Positions 43,607-52,471 are shown, counted from the stretch's first letter. The stretch is 64,000 nucleotides of DNA from Gordonia sp. PDNC005 (GCF_016919385.1 NZ_CP070351.1:682001-746000), one strand, 5' to 3'. The notes: a model not told the origin generated them from the letters alone. Numbers and translations: made by a program.

Positions 43607-44752
43607 TCACGGAGCTACGTCGATGTACTCGGCGAATCCGTACTGGTCGTGCGGCCCGATGACGGCGAACTCGAACAGCCCGTCGCCGATGACCGAGGTG
43701 TCGCCGTCGGTGTAGGTGAACGTCGCGTAGTGGTCGATGGGGCAGAACATCTTCATGGTCGGGTCCAGTTCGGACACCTTGTTACGGACGGGTTCCACCT
43801 TCTCGTCGCCCTGCCACATTCCGTGCCGCCAGTCCTGCTCCAGGCCGTAACCGGTTCCGAAACCGATGAAATTCGCGACCTTCGGCTCGCAGCGCACCGA
43901 TGTCGACTCTCCGGACGGCTTCACAAAACGCAGCGTGGCGCCGGACGGTTCCCGTCCACCGGAGACGAACTCGATGGTGTGCTCCACCCGACCGAGCCAT
44001 TCCGGTTCGCGCGACGGGTCGTTCCAGACGCGGCGGGCGTCGCCCATGATCCGTTCGCCGGTCCGCAGTTCCTGCACGATCACGATGATCGAGTAGTCGG
44101 CGAAACGCATAACCGAGTAGATCCAGAAGAACGACGTCGCATCGGTCTCGGCGGCACGACGCCCGGGCGGCTCGGCTTCGCCCACCGGACGGACACCCCA
44201 CGACCGGTCCCGATTGCCTCGCCACGTGTCCGGCTGGACGTCGAAGTCGTCGCCGTCGACGGTGAGCGAACCCGTCCACCGACCGGTCTGCACGAACCGC
44301 ATGGTGTCGAACGTGACGCGCTCGAGTTGGCGCTGGTAGTGACGAGGTTCGAGGGCTGCCGGGCCGTCGGCGTCGAAGACGAGATCAAAGGAGACGTCGC
44401 CGTTCCCGGGCTCGAGAGACACGCGCAAGCGCTGTAGGCCGTCGAGGACCTCGACCTTCAACGGCCCAACCGTCAAGTCGTTGCGATTGTCGCCCAACGC
44501 TTTCGACGCGCGGACCACGATGTGATCGTCGCCGTGGCGCACCACCGCGAATCCGTCGACGACGCCGAGGTTCGGGTATACGCCGAGTCCGACGATCAGC
44601 CATGGCTCGGCGGTGTCGCCGCGCATGTCGCCATGGCAGTTGAAGTAGTACCGATCGTAGAAGTTGCGATCGGACGTCCCGACGTGGCGGACCACCTCCG
44701 CGATCTGATGGATCGGGTAGTCGTCCATCTCGGACAGGGCTGAATGGCTCAT
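43607..44752 (-). CDS. DUF7064/7065-like (AttH/lipocalin-fold) protein, partner of phosphotransferase
   Basis: 381 residues, start overlapping the preceding phosphotransferase stop as ATGA. Two beta-rich halves: 'YYFNCHGDMRGDTAEPWLIVGLGVYPNLGVVDGFAVV' near the start and 'RWTGSLTVDGDDFDVQPDTWRGNRDRSWGVRP' with 'FFWIYSVMRFADYSIIVIVQE' in the middle, recalling the AttH/CrtC-like lipocalin double barrel. Actinobacteria often keep this protein beside an ACAD10/11-type phosphotransferase, in lipid or steroid degradation regions. No catalytic motif identified; assignment to the fold is tentative. Confidence 0.68.
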   Translation of the reverse strand: MSHSALSEMDDYPIHQIAEVVRHVGTSDRNFYDRYYFNCHGDMRGDTAEPWLIVGLGVYPNLGVVDGFAVVRHGDDHIVVRASKALGDNRNDLTVGPLKVEVLDGLQRLRVSLEPGNGDVSFDLVFDADGPAALEPRHYQRQLERVTFDTMRFVQTGRWTGSLTVDGDDFDVQPDTWRGNRDRSWGVRPVGEAEPPGRRAAETDATSFFWIYSVMRFADYSIIVIVQELRTGERIMGDARRVWNDPSREPEWLGRVEHTIEFVSGGREPSGATLRFVKPSGESTSVRCEPKVANFIGFGTGYGLEQDWRHGMWQGDEKVEPVRNKVSELDPTMKMFCPIDHYATFTYTDGDTSVIGDGLFEFAVIGPHDQYGFAEYIDVAP

Positions 44753-45873
44753 CGCTTCACGTTCTCCCAGTAGGTCCCGGCCATCATCGCTTCGACGGTG
44801 GCGCGGTGCAGGATCATGTCGTCCGGATCAGCCGGTTCGGCGGCCTGTCCGAAATGAATCGCACGGCAGTTGATGCGGAACATGATGACGGCGTGCACCA
44901 ATGCCGAATAGGTGATGTAGAAGTCGAGGTCACGCGGGGAGTAGCCGGTGCGACGCTCGTACTCGGCGGCGACGTCCTCGCGGCCCAAAAACGTCGGCAG
45001 ACCCTCGAGTGTGGCGAGTTCGGCGAGGTCTTGGAAGAAGCGGTGGATGAAGATCATCCACGCGATGTCGAGTTCGCGCGGCCCGACGGTGGCCATCTCC
45101 CAGTCGAGCACGGCGACGGGTGTGAAGTCGCGGTACATGATGTTGCCGATGCGGGCGTCGCCCCAGGTGAGCACGGGGTCGGACTCCTCGGTGGGGAAGT
45201 TCTCCTCCACCCAGGCGAACGCGCGCTCGATCAGAGGCGCCCCTGTACGACCGCTTGCCGCCCAGTCGTAGAACTCACGTAGACGACGCACATGGCCGCG
45301 TAGCGGCGTCTCTCCCGGGTTGGGGAGCGTGACGCCGACGCCCGGCGGCGGAGCGGCGTGCACCGCGGCCAGCACGCCGACCGACTCGGACATCAGAGTG
45401 CGGCGCTGCTCGTCGGTCGCCTCCGACACCCACGACCCGAAGGTATACGGCATCACGTCCGGGGGAACCATGCCGTCGACTCGTCCCATGACGAAGAACG
45501 GAGCCCCGAGGGCGTCCGGACTCGGTTCGGACCACCAGAGTGTGGGCAGCGGGACGTCGGTGTGATCGGCGACGTGGCGGATCAGTTTGAACTGTCCGTC
45601 GAGGTCGTATGACGGGAACACCGGGTCGCTGTCGGCCATCGGGGCGACGCGGACGACGAGGCTCTGCTCGACGCCTGCGATGCGTGCTGTGGCGAGCAGC
45701 GTCTCGCTCGACATCCCGTTGGCCGACGGCAGCTCGACACTCAAGACGGCGGCGTCGTCGCCCTCATGCGACTTGAGCCAGGTGTCGAGGCGGTCGCGAA
45801 GCCACTCGGGGTCGCGCTGGGATTCGCTTGGGCGCGCTACCTGCGCACTCTCATCATTTGTGATCGGGGACAC
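44749..45873 (-). CDS. Phosphotransferase family protein (APH/ACAD11 N-terminal type)
   Basis: 374 residues from GTG 45873, no ribosome site, so maybe leaderless. The kinase-like core holds 'VLTWGDARIGNIMYRDFTPVAVLDWEMATVGPRELDIAWMIFIHRFFQ': D in GDAR and the metal Asp in LDWEMA. N-terminal 'QSLVVRVAP' gives the ATP-side. The same domain phosphorylates 4-hydroxyacyl-CoA in ACAD10/11, so an hydroxyacyl or choline-like substrate is possible. Forms an operon with the DUF7064-like gene. A KstR-type box lies 9 nt upstream. Confidence 0.83.
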   Translation of the reverse strand: MSPITNDESAQVARPSESQRDPEWLRDRLDTWLKSHEGDDAAVLSVELPSANGMSSETLLATARIAGVEQSLVVRVAPMADSDPVFPSYDLDGQFKLIRHVADHTDVPLPTLWWSEPSPDALGAPFFVMGRVDGMVPPDVMPYTFGSWVSEATDEQRRTLMSESVGVLAAVHAAPPPGVGVTLPNPGETPLRGHVRRLREFYDWAASGRTGAPLIERAFAWVEENFPTEESDPVLTWGDARIGNIMYRDFTPVAVLDWEMATVGPRELDIAWMIFIHRFFQDLAELATLEGLPTFLGREDVAAEYERRTGYSPRDLDFYITYSALVHAVIMFRINCRAIHFGQAAEPADPDDMILHRATVEAMMAGTYWENVKR

Positions 45874-45881
45874 ATGCGAAT

Positions 45882-45895
45882 TAGAACAGGTTCCA
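45882..45895. promoter_or_regulatory. KstR-like box upstream of the phosphotransferase gene
   Basis: TAGAACAGGTTCCA fits the published KstR motif TnnAACnnGTTnnA and is nearly palindromic (TAGAAC/GTTCCA). It ends 9 nt before the GTG start of the phosphotransferase gene and 82 nt before the MMPL frame on the other side. Other TetR regulators can bind similar sites. Confidence 0.45.
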
Positions 45896-45942
45896 TGCCA
45901 ATCTGTCGAGGTTCATTTGGCACGGAATTGTACTTTTCATCG

Positions 45943-45965
45943 TTAAGTTAATGGTGGTAACTTAA
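45943..45965. promoter_or_regulatory. Inverted repeat before the second MMPL gene
   Basis: TTAAGTTA (45943-45950) and TAACTTAA (45958-45965) form a perfect 8-bp inverted repeat with a 7-nt spacer, 38 nt before the MMPL start. The TetR encoded downstream of that MMPL (48253-48909) is the natural candidate to bind it. Confidence 0.65.
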
Positions 45966-46003
45966 TCGCGATAACAATGATCGAACGACGTCAGGAGATC
46001 GAC

Positions 46004-48253
46004 GTGCTGGCACGGATGACCGAGCGGATCATTTCCGCTCCACGCGCGGTTCTCGCCGTCGCTGTCGTGATTCTCGCGCTCTGTGCCGTGTACGGCGCAG
46101 GGGCGGCGGGGAAGATGCTCGCGGGCGGATACGAAGACCCCGGCTCGGAGTCGACACACGCCAACAACGTCCTCCGTGACACATTCGACCGCGGCGGCAT
46201 GCAGTTCGTCGTCAAACTCGACGGCGCACCCGGTGTCGACATGACCGTCGACCGGAACTCCATCGCCGCACGAGACGAGATCCTCGCGATCGTCGACGGC
46301 AAGTCCGTGGCACGCGGCGGGTACGTCCAGCAACCGGTGCTGACGGTGTGGAACTCGCCGAATCTCGCCGGTGAACTGCTCAGCACCGACAAGTCGTCCA
46401 CCCAGATCGTCGTGTCGATCGCGGGCGGTGACGAGCACGCCCCCAAGAACGCCGACGAACTCCGCGACCTGCTCGGCGCCCAGCGGCACGGCGTGCAGAT
46501 CCAGACCGGCGGAATGGCGCTGGTCTACGGCACGATCAACAAACAGACGAGCAAGGACCTCGCAGTCGCCGAGGCCATCGCCATCCCGATCAGCTTCCTG
46601 TTGCTGATCGTCATCTTCGGTGGTGTCATCGCGGCATCACTCCCGGTACTCGTCGGTGGCGCCGCCATCGTCGGGACCCTCGCGCTGCTTCGACTCATCG
46701 CAGGCGTCGCCGACGTCTCGATCTTTGCGCTCAACCTCACCACCGCGATGGGTCTGGCCCTCGCGATCGACTACACGCTCCTGATCGTGACCCGTTACCG
46801 CGAAGAGGTGACGAACGGACTGGACCGCCGCGCCGCGATCATCCGGACCATGGACACCGCGGGGCGCACGGTCGCGTTCTCCGCGGTGACCGTCGCACTG
46901 TCGTTGGCGGCTCTCGCGATCTTCCCCATGTACTTCCTGCGGTCCTTCGCGTATGCCGGAGTCGGAGTGGTTCTTGTCGCGCTGGTGGCGGCACTCGTCC
47001 TGACTCCCGCACTGCTCATGGTTCTCGGCGACCGCGTCGACGCATTGAACGTCCGCAAGGCGTGGCGCAAGCTGAGGCGTCGGCCGCTCGATCCAGTAGT
47101 CGACCAGGCACGAGCCGCCGCGCCGATCGAGGAGTCGGGTTGGTACCGGGTGTCTCAGGCGGTGCTGCGACGTGCTGTCCCCGTGGCGATCGTCGTGCCC
47201 GTCCTGCTGCTGATCCTCGGCGCGCCGTTCCTGTCGCTGAAGTTCGGGTTCCCCGACGAACGTGTGCTCCCGAAGGATGCGAGCGTGCACTCGATGGCGG
47301 ACGAGACACGTGCCGAGTACGCGCAGGAACCCGGCGCCACCGCGATCGCCGTGATCGAAGGCGGCGTCGCCGAGTCGGAGTTGGAGCGCTACGTGGCCGA
47401 CCTGTCGAAGGTCGACGCGGTCGCAGCAGTCACCTCGCCGGTGGGGACGTTCGTTCACGGAAAGTCGGTGGCGCCGGGCGACCCGGCGGACTCGGTGGAC
47501 GGAGTCGCGCTGGTGAGCATCGCGACCGACGTGGAACCGATGGGCGACACCGGCCAAGACCAGATCGAGGCTCTGCGCGCCGTGGACCGGCCCGCTGGGG
47601 CGACGGTGTCGTTCACCGGACTGGCCGCGGTCAACAACGACGTGGTGAGCGCGATGTTCCGTTACCTGCCGTGGGTGCTGATCATCATCGCGGTCGCGAC
47701 CTACGTGCTCCTCTTCCTGTTCACCGGCAGCGTGTTCCTGCCGCTCAAGGCTCTGGTCCTGAACATCCTGTCGCTGTCGGCGACCTTCGGCGCGATGGTC
47801 TGGATCTTCCAGGAGGGACATCTCGGCGGCTTCGACACCACGCCGCAGGGCTACCTCGTGGCGACGATGCCGATTCTGATGTTCTGCATCGCGTTCGGGT
47901 TGTCCATGGACTACGAGGTGTTCCTGCTCGGGCGTATCCGCGAGGAGTGGCTCAAATCCGATCGCACGAAGGAGGCGAACGACCATGCTGTCGCCGTCGG
48001 CCTCGCCCGCACTGGTCGAGTCGTGACCGCGGCAGCGCTCCTCATGGCCATCGTGTTCGCGGGAATCGCGGCATCCGAGGTGTCGTTCATGCGGATGTTC
48101 GGTGTCGGGCTGACACTCGCGGTCTTGATGGATGCGTCGATCATCCGGATGCTGTTGGTGCCCGCATTCATGCGGCTGGCCGGTCTGTGGAACTGGTGGG
48201 CGCCCGCGCCGCTCCGCAGACTCCATGATCGGATCGGACTGAAGGAGGAGTGA
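46004..48253 (+). CDS. MMPL-family (RND) transporter
   Basis: 749 residues from GTG 46004, chosen because CAGGAG lies 6 nt upstream; an ATG at 45977 has none. Twelve-helix RND plan with one helix near the start, an exported loop (about 40-175), a bundle, a second loop and second bundle. Asp-Tyr pairs are in 'LAIDYTLLIVTRYREE' and 'LSMDYEVFLLGRIREE'. It probably exports a lipid or lipophilic molecule. The next gene, a TetR, starts on the last base of its stop (TGATG), so this is a second MMPL-TetR pair, though here in the opposite strand to the first at 3828-6706. Confidence 0.9.
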   Translation: MLARMTERIISAPRAVLAVAVVILALCAVYGAGAAGKMLAGGYEDPGSESTHANNVLRDTFDRGGMQFVVKLDGAPGVDMTVDRNSIAARDEILAIVDGKSVARGGYVQQPVLTVWNSPNLAGELLSTDKSSTQIVVSIAGGDEHAPKNADELRDLLGAQRHGVQIQTGGMALVYGTINKQTSKDLAVAEAIAIPISFLLLIVIFGGVIAASLPVLVGGAAIVGTLALLRLIAGVADVSIFALNLTTAMGLALAIDYTLLIVTRYREEVTNGLDRRAAIIRTMDTAGRTVAFSAVTVALSLAALAIFPMYFLRSFAYAGVGVVLVALVAALVLTPALLMVLGDRVDALNVRKAWRKLRRRPLDPVVDQARAAAPIEESGWYRVSQAVLRRAVPVAIVVPVLLLILGAPFLSLKFGFPDERVLPKDASVHSMADETRAEYAQEPGATAIAVIEGGVAESELERYVADLSKVDAVAAVTSPVGTFVHGKSVAPGDPADSVDGVALVSIATDVEPMGDTGQDQIEALRAVDRPAGATVSFTGLAAVNNDVVSAMFRYLPWVLIIIAVATYVLLFLFTGSVFLPLKALVLNILSLSATFGAMVWIFQEGHLGGFDTTPQGYLVATMPILMFCIAFGLSMDYEVFLLGRIREEWLKSDRTKEANDHAVAVGLARTGRVVTAAALLMAIVFAGIAASEVSFMRMFGVGLTLAVLMDASIIRMLLVPAFMRLAGLWNWWAPAPLRRLHDRIGLKEE

Positions 48254-48909
48254 TGGCCGACAACGTGTCGCGCCCGAGGTCTCCCCGCGGCGCCGGGGAT
48301 CAACTCGCCGACGAGATCCTCGATGCGACCACCGATCTTCTCATTGAGATGGGCAGTGCGCACGCCGTGTCGATCCGTGCCGTCGCGCAGCGGGTAGGTG
48401 TCACACCACCGTCGATCTACCTGCACTTCCAGGACAAGGACGAGCTGCTCGACGCCGTCTGCGCCAATTACTACGAGCGTTTCGACGACGTGATGATGGC
48501 GGCGGCCGAAGGCATCGACGATCTGTGGCATCGAGCCGTCGCGCAGGGGATGGCATACGTGCGGTTCGCGATCGAGAACGACGTCGTCTTCCGGACGACG
48601 TTCTCGCGGGTGACCCGAGCCGGGGAGCCGAGCCTCACCGACGAGGTGCTGCTGTCCTCGGCGTTCGGTCACATTCGGGAGACCATCGAAGAGGCCATGG
48701 CGGCCGGACTGATCGCTGAGGGTGATCCGGTGGCGGTGGTGATGCAGGTGTGGTCCGTCGCTCATGGTGTCGCGTCGCTGATGGTCACCAAGCCGGGGCT
48801 GCCGTGGGGTGACGATCTGGCGACGGCGGAGGCGGCGATGCGCGCCGTCTGCTCCGGCTTGAGTCAAGTACCGGTAAAGTGGGAACCAATCGGCTTCGAC
48901 GTTCGTTGA
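48253..48909 (+). CDS. TetR-family repressor, partner of the MMPL gene
   Basis: 218 residues; AAGGAGGAG precedes ATG 48253, which shares its first base with the MMPL stop. HTH 'IRAVAQRVGVTPPSIYLHFQDKDELLDAV' at about residues 41-68. The C-terminal part 'GMAYVRFAIENDVVFRTTFSR' and 'VWSVAHGVASLMVTKPGLPWGDD' is the TetR_C_33-like WHG domain common in mycobacteria. Likely binds 45943-45965 to control the pair. Confidence 0.87.
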   Translation: MADNVSRPRSPRGAGDQLADEILDATTDLLIEMGSAHAVSIRAVAQRVGVTPPSIYLHFQDKDELLDAVCANYYERFDDVMMAAAEGIDDLWHRAVAQGMAYVRFAIENDVVFRTTFSRVTRAGEPSLTDEVLLSSAFGHIRETIEEAMAAGLIAEGDPVAVVMQVWSVAHGVASLMVTKPGLPWGDDLATAEAAMRAVCSGLSQVPVKWEPIGFDVR

Positions 48910-48957
48910 ACTGTTCGAACCAGTCGTGGAAGCACCCATTCGTCTAAGGAGCGGACA

Positions 48958-49851
48958 GTGCGAGAGAGCAGCAACCCGATCATGCGGGGCGTTGTCAAAG
49001 ACAACAAGCAGCAGAACGCGGGCGGATACGCCACGTTCGGCACCGGTATGGCCGGTGCGGGCCAGGGCGCGATGACCTACGGCCAGCAGCAGTACGGCCA
49101 GCAGTACACGCAGCCGGGCTACCAGCCGCAGGCCGGCACCCGACCGATGACCATCGACGACGTCGTCACCAAGACGGCGATGACGCTCGGCACCGTCATC
49201 CTGTTCGCCGTCGCCACGTACTTCGTGATCAGCGGACGCGACACCCTCGACGCGCAGATGTCGATCGCCGCGCCGATCATGGGCGTCGGCGCCATCGGCG
49301 GCCTCGTCCTGGTCCTCATCGCGACTTTCGGCCGCAAACAGGACAACCCGGCGATCGTGCTCGCCTACGCGGCCTTCGAAGGCCTGTTCGTCGGCGCGAT
49401 CTCGTTCGTGTTCGGCAACCTTGTGGTCAGCGACGTGTCAGCCGGCGTCCTGATCGGACAGGCGGTCCTGGGCACCCTCGGTGTGTTCGTGGGCATGCTT
49501 ATCGTCTACAAGGTCGGCGCCATTCGCGTCACCCCGCGCTTCACCCGCATGATCACCGCAGGCATCTTCGGCGTGCTGGTCCTGGTGATCGGCAACCTGG
49601 TGGTCGGCTTCTTCAACGGCGGCTCGGGACTCGGCCTGCGCGACGGCGGTCCGATCGCGATCATCTTCTCGCTGGTCTGCATCGCCCTCGCGGCGTTCTC
49701 GTTCCTTATCGACTTCGATTCGGCTGACGAACTGATCCGCGCTGGTGCTCCGGCGAAGGCGTCGTGGGGCGTTGCACTCGGCCTCACCGTGACCCTGGTC
49801 TGGCTGTATGTCGAGATCCTGCGTCTGCTCAGCTACCTGAACAGCGATTAG
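48958..49851 (+). CDS. Bax-inhibitor-1/YccA-like membrane protein
   Basis: 297 residues; AAGGAG before GTG 48958. A Gln/Gly/Tyr-rich cytoplasmic N-terminus (about 25-60: 'TYGQQQYGQQYTQPGY') precedes seven hydrophobic helices from about residue 75. 'MTIDDVVTKTAMTLGTVILFAVATYFVISG' starts the bacterial BaxI_1 domain (PF12811 type) and 'SFLIDFDSADELIRAGAPAKASWGVALGLTVTLVWLYVEILRLLS' ends it, with Asp pairs typical of the pH-gated leak channel fold. Possibly a calcium or proton leak protein; no demonstrated role in this group. Ends in a strong terminator. Confidence 0.88.
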   Translation: MRESSNPIMRGVVKDNKQQNAGGYATFGTGMAGAGQGAMTYGQQQYGQQYTQPGYQPQAGTRPMTIDDVVTKTAMTLGTVILFAVATYFVISGRDTLDAQMSIAAPIMGVGAIGGLVLVLIATFGRKQDNPAIVLAYAAFEGLFVGAISFVFGNLVVSDVSAGVLIGQAVLGTLGVFVGMLIVYKVGAIRVTPRFTRMITAGIFGVLVLVIGNLVVGFFNGGSGLGLRDGGPIAIIFSLVCIALAAFSFLIDFDSADELIRAGAPAKASWGVALGLTVTLVWLYVEILRLLSYLNSD

Positions 49852-49875
49852 TCTTCACTGACTGACAGGTTCCCC

Positions 49876-49911
49876 GTCGCCCCGGCTTCCGTTCTTCGAA
49901 GCCGGGGCGAC
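49876..49911 (+). terminator. Strong hairpin terminator after the Bax-inhibitor-like gene
   Basis: GTCGCCCCGGCTTC (49876-49889) pairs perfectly over 14 bp with 49898-49911 across an 8-nt loop, followed by TGCTTTGTGTG. Lies between this gene and the convergent DUF998 gene. Confidence 0.8.
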
Positions 49912-49931
49912 TGCTTTGTGTGCGCTTCGGA

Positions 49932-50528
49932 TCAGTGCACCAGGCCGATGGCGACAAGCAGGTAGAACACCGAGATCGACACGATGAACACTCGCTCGGC
50001 GATGCCGAAGAGACGGGATCGAAGAGGGGTGACCAAAGCGACGACCAGCACGATCAGCGACACCAGCGCGACGATGTGGAGCGCGGACGCGGCAGATGCG
50101 AGCCCGCCGCCGACAGCCTCTGACATCCATCGGCTGAAGTTTCCCGTCAGCGAGTACGAGATCGCGAACCAGGCGATGGCCAACACGTAGTGGAGCCTGC
50201 CGATCATGGTCACCGCGGCACCCTCGAGATCGGTCGGCACCAGCGGCAACACCACGAAGACTGCGGCGAGGACGAGCAGGAGCGCGGTGGCCTGGCCGGT
50301 GTCCGACCACTCCGGGAGGCCCGTCCACACGGCGGCAGCGAGAACCGCCCACCCGGCGGCCGTCACCACCGTCATCGCAGTCGACAGGCCGCGCGTCGGC
50401 CCGACCGCGTAGTCGCTCACGGCGTGCCGCACCGGATTGTAGGAGTGGCCGACCACGTGCAATGCAGCGAAGATGATCAAACGAACGGTGAACGCGACGA
50501 CGGCTGTCGCGGCGAGAGTGGTGCTCAT
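49932..50528 (-). CDS. DUF998-family membrane protein
   Basis: 198 residues from ATG 50526-50528, preceded by GGAGGATCAGAA. Five to six hydrophobic helices. 'FAALHVVGHSYNPVRHAVSDYAVGPTRGL' near the start carries the polar 'NPVRHAVSDYAVG' motif of DUF998, an uncharacterised integral-membrane family. It overlaps the MarR gene by 4 nt (ATGA), suggesting a drug- or stress-linked role controlled by that MarR. Confidence 0.78.
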   Translation of the reverse strand: MSTTLAATAVVAFTVRLIIFAALHVVGHSYNPVRHAVSDYAVGPTRGLSTAMTVVTAAGWAVLAAAVWTGLPEWSDTGQATALLLVLAAVFVVLPLVPTDLEGAAVTMIGRLHYVLAIAWFAISYSLTGNFSRWMSEAVGGGLASAASALHIVALVSLIVLVVALVTPLRSRLFGIAERVFIVSISVFYLLVAIGLVH

Positions 50529-50947
50529 TTCTGATCCTCCGGGGTTCGAACTGCGTTGTGCAGCGCGTGGATGGTGCGGGTGAGTTCCTCTGGGTCGAGC
50601 CCGATGCGTCGGGCCGCGTCGCCGAGCCCGTCGCCGAGCAGGTCGTCGCACTCAGTGCGGAGAGCGACACCCGCAGGGGTGGCAGTCCAGTTTCGAACGC
50701 GTCCGGACCCGTCGGGGGAGACGTCGTGAATGAGTCCTGCCGCCTCGAGTTTGCGGACTATGCCGCTCGACGCGGCGTCGCTCACACCGACGGCGTGAGC
50801 CAACTGGCGACCGCTGATGCCGGGGTGCTCGTCGACGATGATCAGAGCGACGTAGCGGAGGTAACCGAGATCCTGTGTCCGAAGAATGTCGTCTGCCTGG
50901 CGGTCCAACGTTCGGACGAGATCGTGAAGTTCATAGGCGAGGTTCAC
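50525..50947 (-). CDS. MarR-family transcriptional regulator
   Basis: 140 residues, GTG 50947. Winged HTH in 'ISGRQLAHAVGVSDAASSGIVRKLEAAGLIHDVSPDGSGRVRNWTATPAG'. No cysteine sensor. It is the first gene with the DUF998 gene and is divergent from the MFS gene at 51038. The 20-nt perfect palindrome at 50953-50972 lies 6 nt upstream of its start, an autoregulatory position. Confidence 0.85.
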   Translation of the reverse strand: MNLAYELHDLVRTLDRQADDILRTQDLGYLRYVALIIVDEHPGISGRQLAHAVGVSDAASSGIVRKLEAAGLIHDVSPDGSGRVRNWTATPAGVALRTECDDLLGDGLGDAARRIGLDPEELTRTIHALHNAVRTPEDQK

Positions 50948-50952
50948 CCGAC

Positions 50953-50972
50953 TGATTTAACTAGTTAAATCA
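50953..50972. promoter_or_regulatory. 20-nt perfect palindrome, MarR operator
   Basis: TGATTTAACTAGTTAAATCA is a perfect palindrome next to the MarR start and 66 nt before the MFS start. The AT-rich core is typical of MarR sites. It could control both the MarR-DUF998 pair and the exporter. Confidence 0.8.
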
Positions 50973-51037
50973 CTCCGTGGCAAGTTGTACCGATAACTCG
51001 TTTGCATCGTTCGGGGGACGCGGGGTTTCCTTGTTCA

Positions 51038-52465
51038 GTGAATCGCAAGGACTACACCATCATCGGCACGCTGATCGTCGCGACATTCGTGGTGATCCTC
51101 AACGAGACGGTGATGAGCGTCGCGCTCCCGATCCTCCAGACCGATCTTGGTGTCCCCCCGAGCCAAGGGCAGTGGCTGACCACCATCTTCATGCTGACAA
51201 TGGCCGTCGTCATTCCACTCACCGGTTTCCTGATTCAGATGTTCGGCACGCGGACGATGTTCCTCGTCGCGATGACCCTGTTCACCGTCGGCACGACGAT
51301 CGCGGTCGTCGCGCCCGGCTTCGAAGTGCTGCTCGTGGCTCGCGTTGTGCAGGCTCTCGGCACCGCGGTGATGCTGCCGCTGCTGATGACCACGGTGATG
51401 ACGCTCGTTCCCGAAGACCGCCGAGGCGTCATGATGGGCAACATCTCCGTCGTCATCGCTGTCGCGCCTGCACTCGGTCCCACGATGTCGGGGCTGATTC
51501 TCGATCACTTCAGCTGGCGCTGGGTGTTCGGTGTGGTGCTGCCGTTCGCGGTGGTCGCGACCGCCGTGGGTGCGAAGTTCGTCGAGCCGGTGGGCGAGCG
51601 ATCGTCGGCCCGTATCGACTACCTGTCGATCCCGCTGTCGGTTCTCGGCTTCGGTGGCCTGGTGTACGGACTCGTCGCGATCGGCGAAGCGGCCGACGAC
51701 AAGGCTGCGATGCCGATCTGGATCCCGTTCGTCGTCGGCGCCGTCGGCCTCGCGGCGTTCATCGGACGCCAGCTCCAACTGCAGAGTGACGACAGAGCTC
51801 TCCTCGACCTGCGTGTGTTCACCACACGCTCGTTCTCACTCTCGGTGATCCTGGTGGTCGTCGCGATGGCGACGATGATGGGAACGTTCATCGTCGTCCC
51901 GCTGTTCGCACACGAAGTTCTCGGCATGAGTCCGCTGGCGACCGGCCTGATCACCCTTCCCGGCGGCCTCCTGATGGGCATCTCGTCGCCGTTCATCGGT
52001 CGGATCTACGACGTGCGCGGCCCGCGGATCCTGGTGATCCCCGGAACTCTGCTGATCGCAGGCGCAGTGTGGCTGATGACGCTGATCACCCCGGACACGT
52101 CGTTCTGGTTGCTCATGGGTGCCAACATGATCCTGTGCGTGGGCCTCGCCGCGACGTTCACCCCGCTGATGACACTGAGCCTCGGTTCCCTGAAGCCGAC
52201 GTTGTACTCGCACGGTTCCGCAGCACTGGGAGCCCTGCAGCAGGTGGGCGGAGGCGCGGGCACCGCACTGTTCATCACGATCATGACCGTCGTTGCACGC
52301 AGCGGCGTCGATGCCGGTGACGCCGCCGACATCGCCATGACCGACGGAGTGCGCACAGTGTTCCTCGTAGCCGGATGCCTGAGCATCGTGCTCGTGGCGC
52401 TCGGCCTGCTCATCAAGGCGCCGAAGCCCGTGGAACGCGAACTGGAGGTCGCGACCACGCATTGA
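51038..52465 (+). CDS. MFS multidrug exporter (DHA2/EmrB type)
   Basis: 475 residues from GTG 51038; the longer frame from 51002 lacks a start signal and adds a non-hydrophobic stretch. Fourteen helices. 'VILNETVMSVALPILQTDLGVPPSQGQWLTTIFMLTMAVVIPLTGF' holds motif D1, and 'VIAVAPALGPTMSGLILDHFSWRWVFGVVLPF' holds motif C of the antiporter class. Export of drugs or lipophilic compounds by proton exchange is likely. It is divergent from MarR, which probably represses it. Confidence 0.9.
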   Translation: MNRKDYTIIGTLIVATFVVILNETVMSVALPILQTDLGVPPSQGQWLTTIFMLTMAVVIPLTGFLIQMFGTRTMFLVAMTLFTVGTTIAVVAPGFEVLLVARVVQALGTAVMLPLLMTTVMTLVPEDRRGVMMGNISVVIAVAPALGPTMSGLILDHFSWRWVFGVVLPFAVVATAVGAKFVEPVGERSSARIDYLSIPLSVLGFGGLVYGLVAIGEAADDKAAMPIWIPFVVGAVGLAAFIGRQLQLQSDDRALLDLRVFTTRSFSLSVILVVVAMATMMGTFIVVPLFAHEVLGMSPLATGLITLPGGLLMGISSPFIGRIYDVRGPRILVIPGTLLIAGAVWLMTLITPDTSFWLLMGANMILCVGLAATFTPLMTLSLGSLKPTLYSHGSAALGALQQVGGGAGTALFITIMTVVARSGVDAGDAADIAMTDGVRTVFLVAGCLSIVLVALGLLIKAPKPVERELEVATTH

Positions 52466-52471
52466 CTCAGG

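Noticed and set aside
45977..46003. ATG 45977 as the start of the second MMPL gene
   Set aside because: No ribosome site there, while GTG 46004 has CAGGAG at proper distance and gives the usual N-terminus; ATG cannot be fully excluded.
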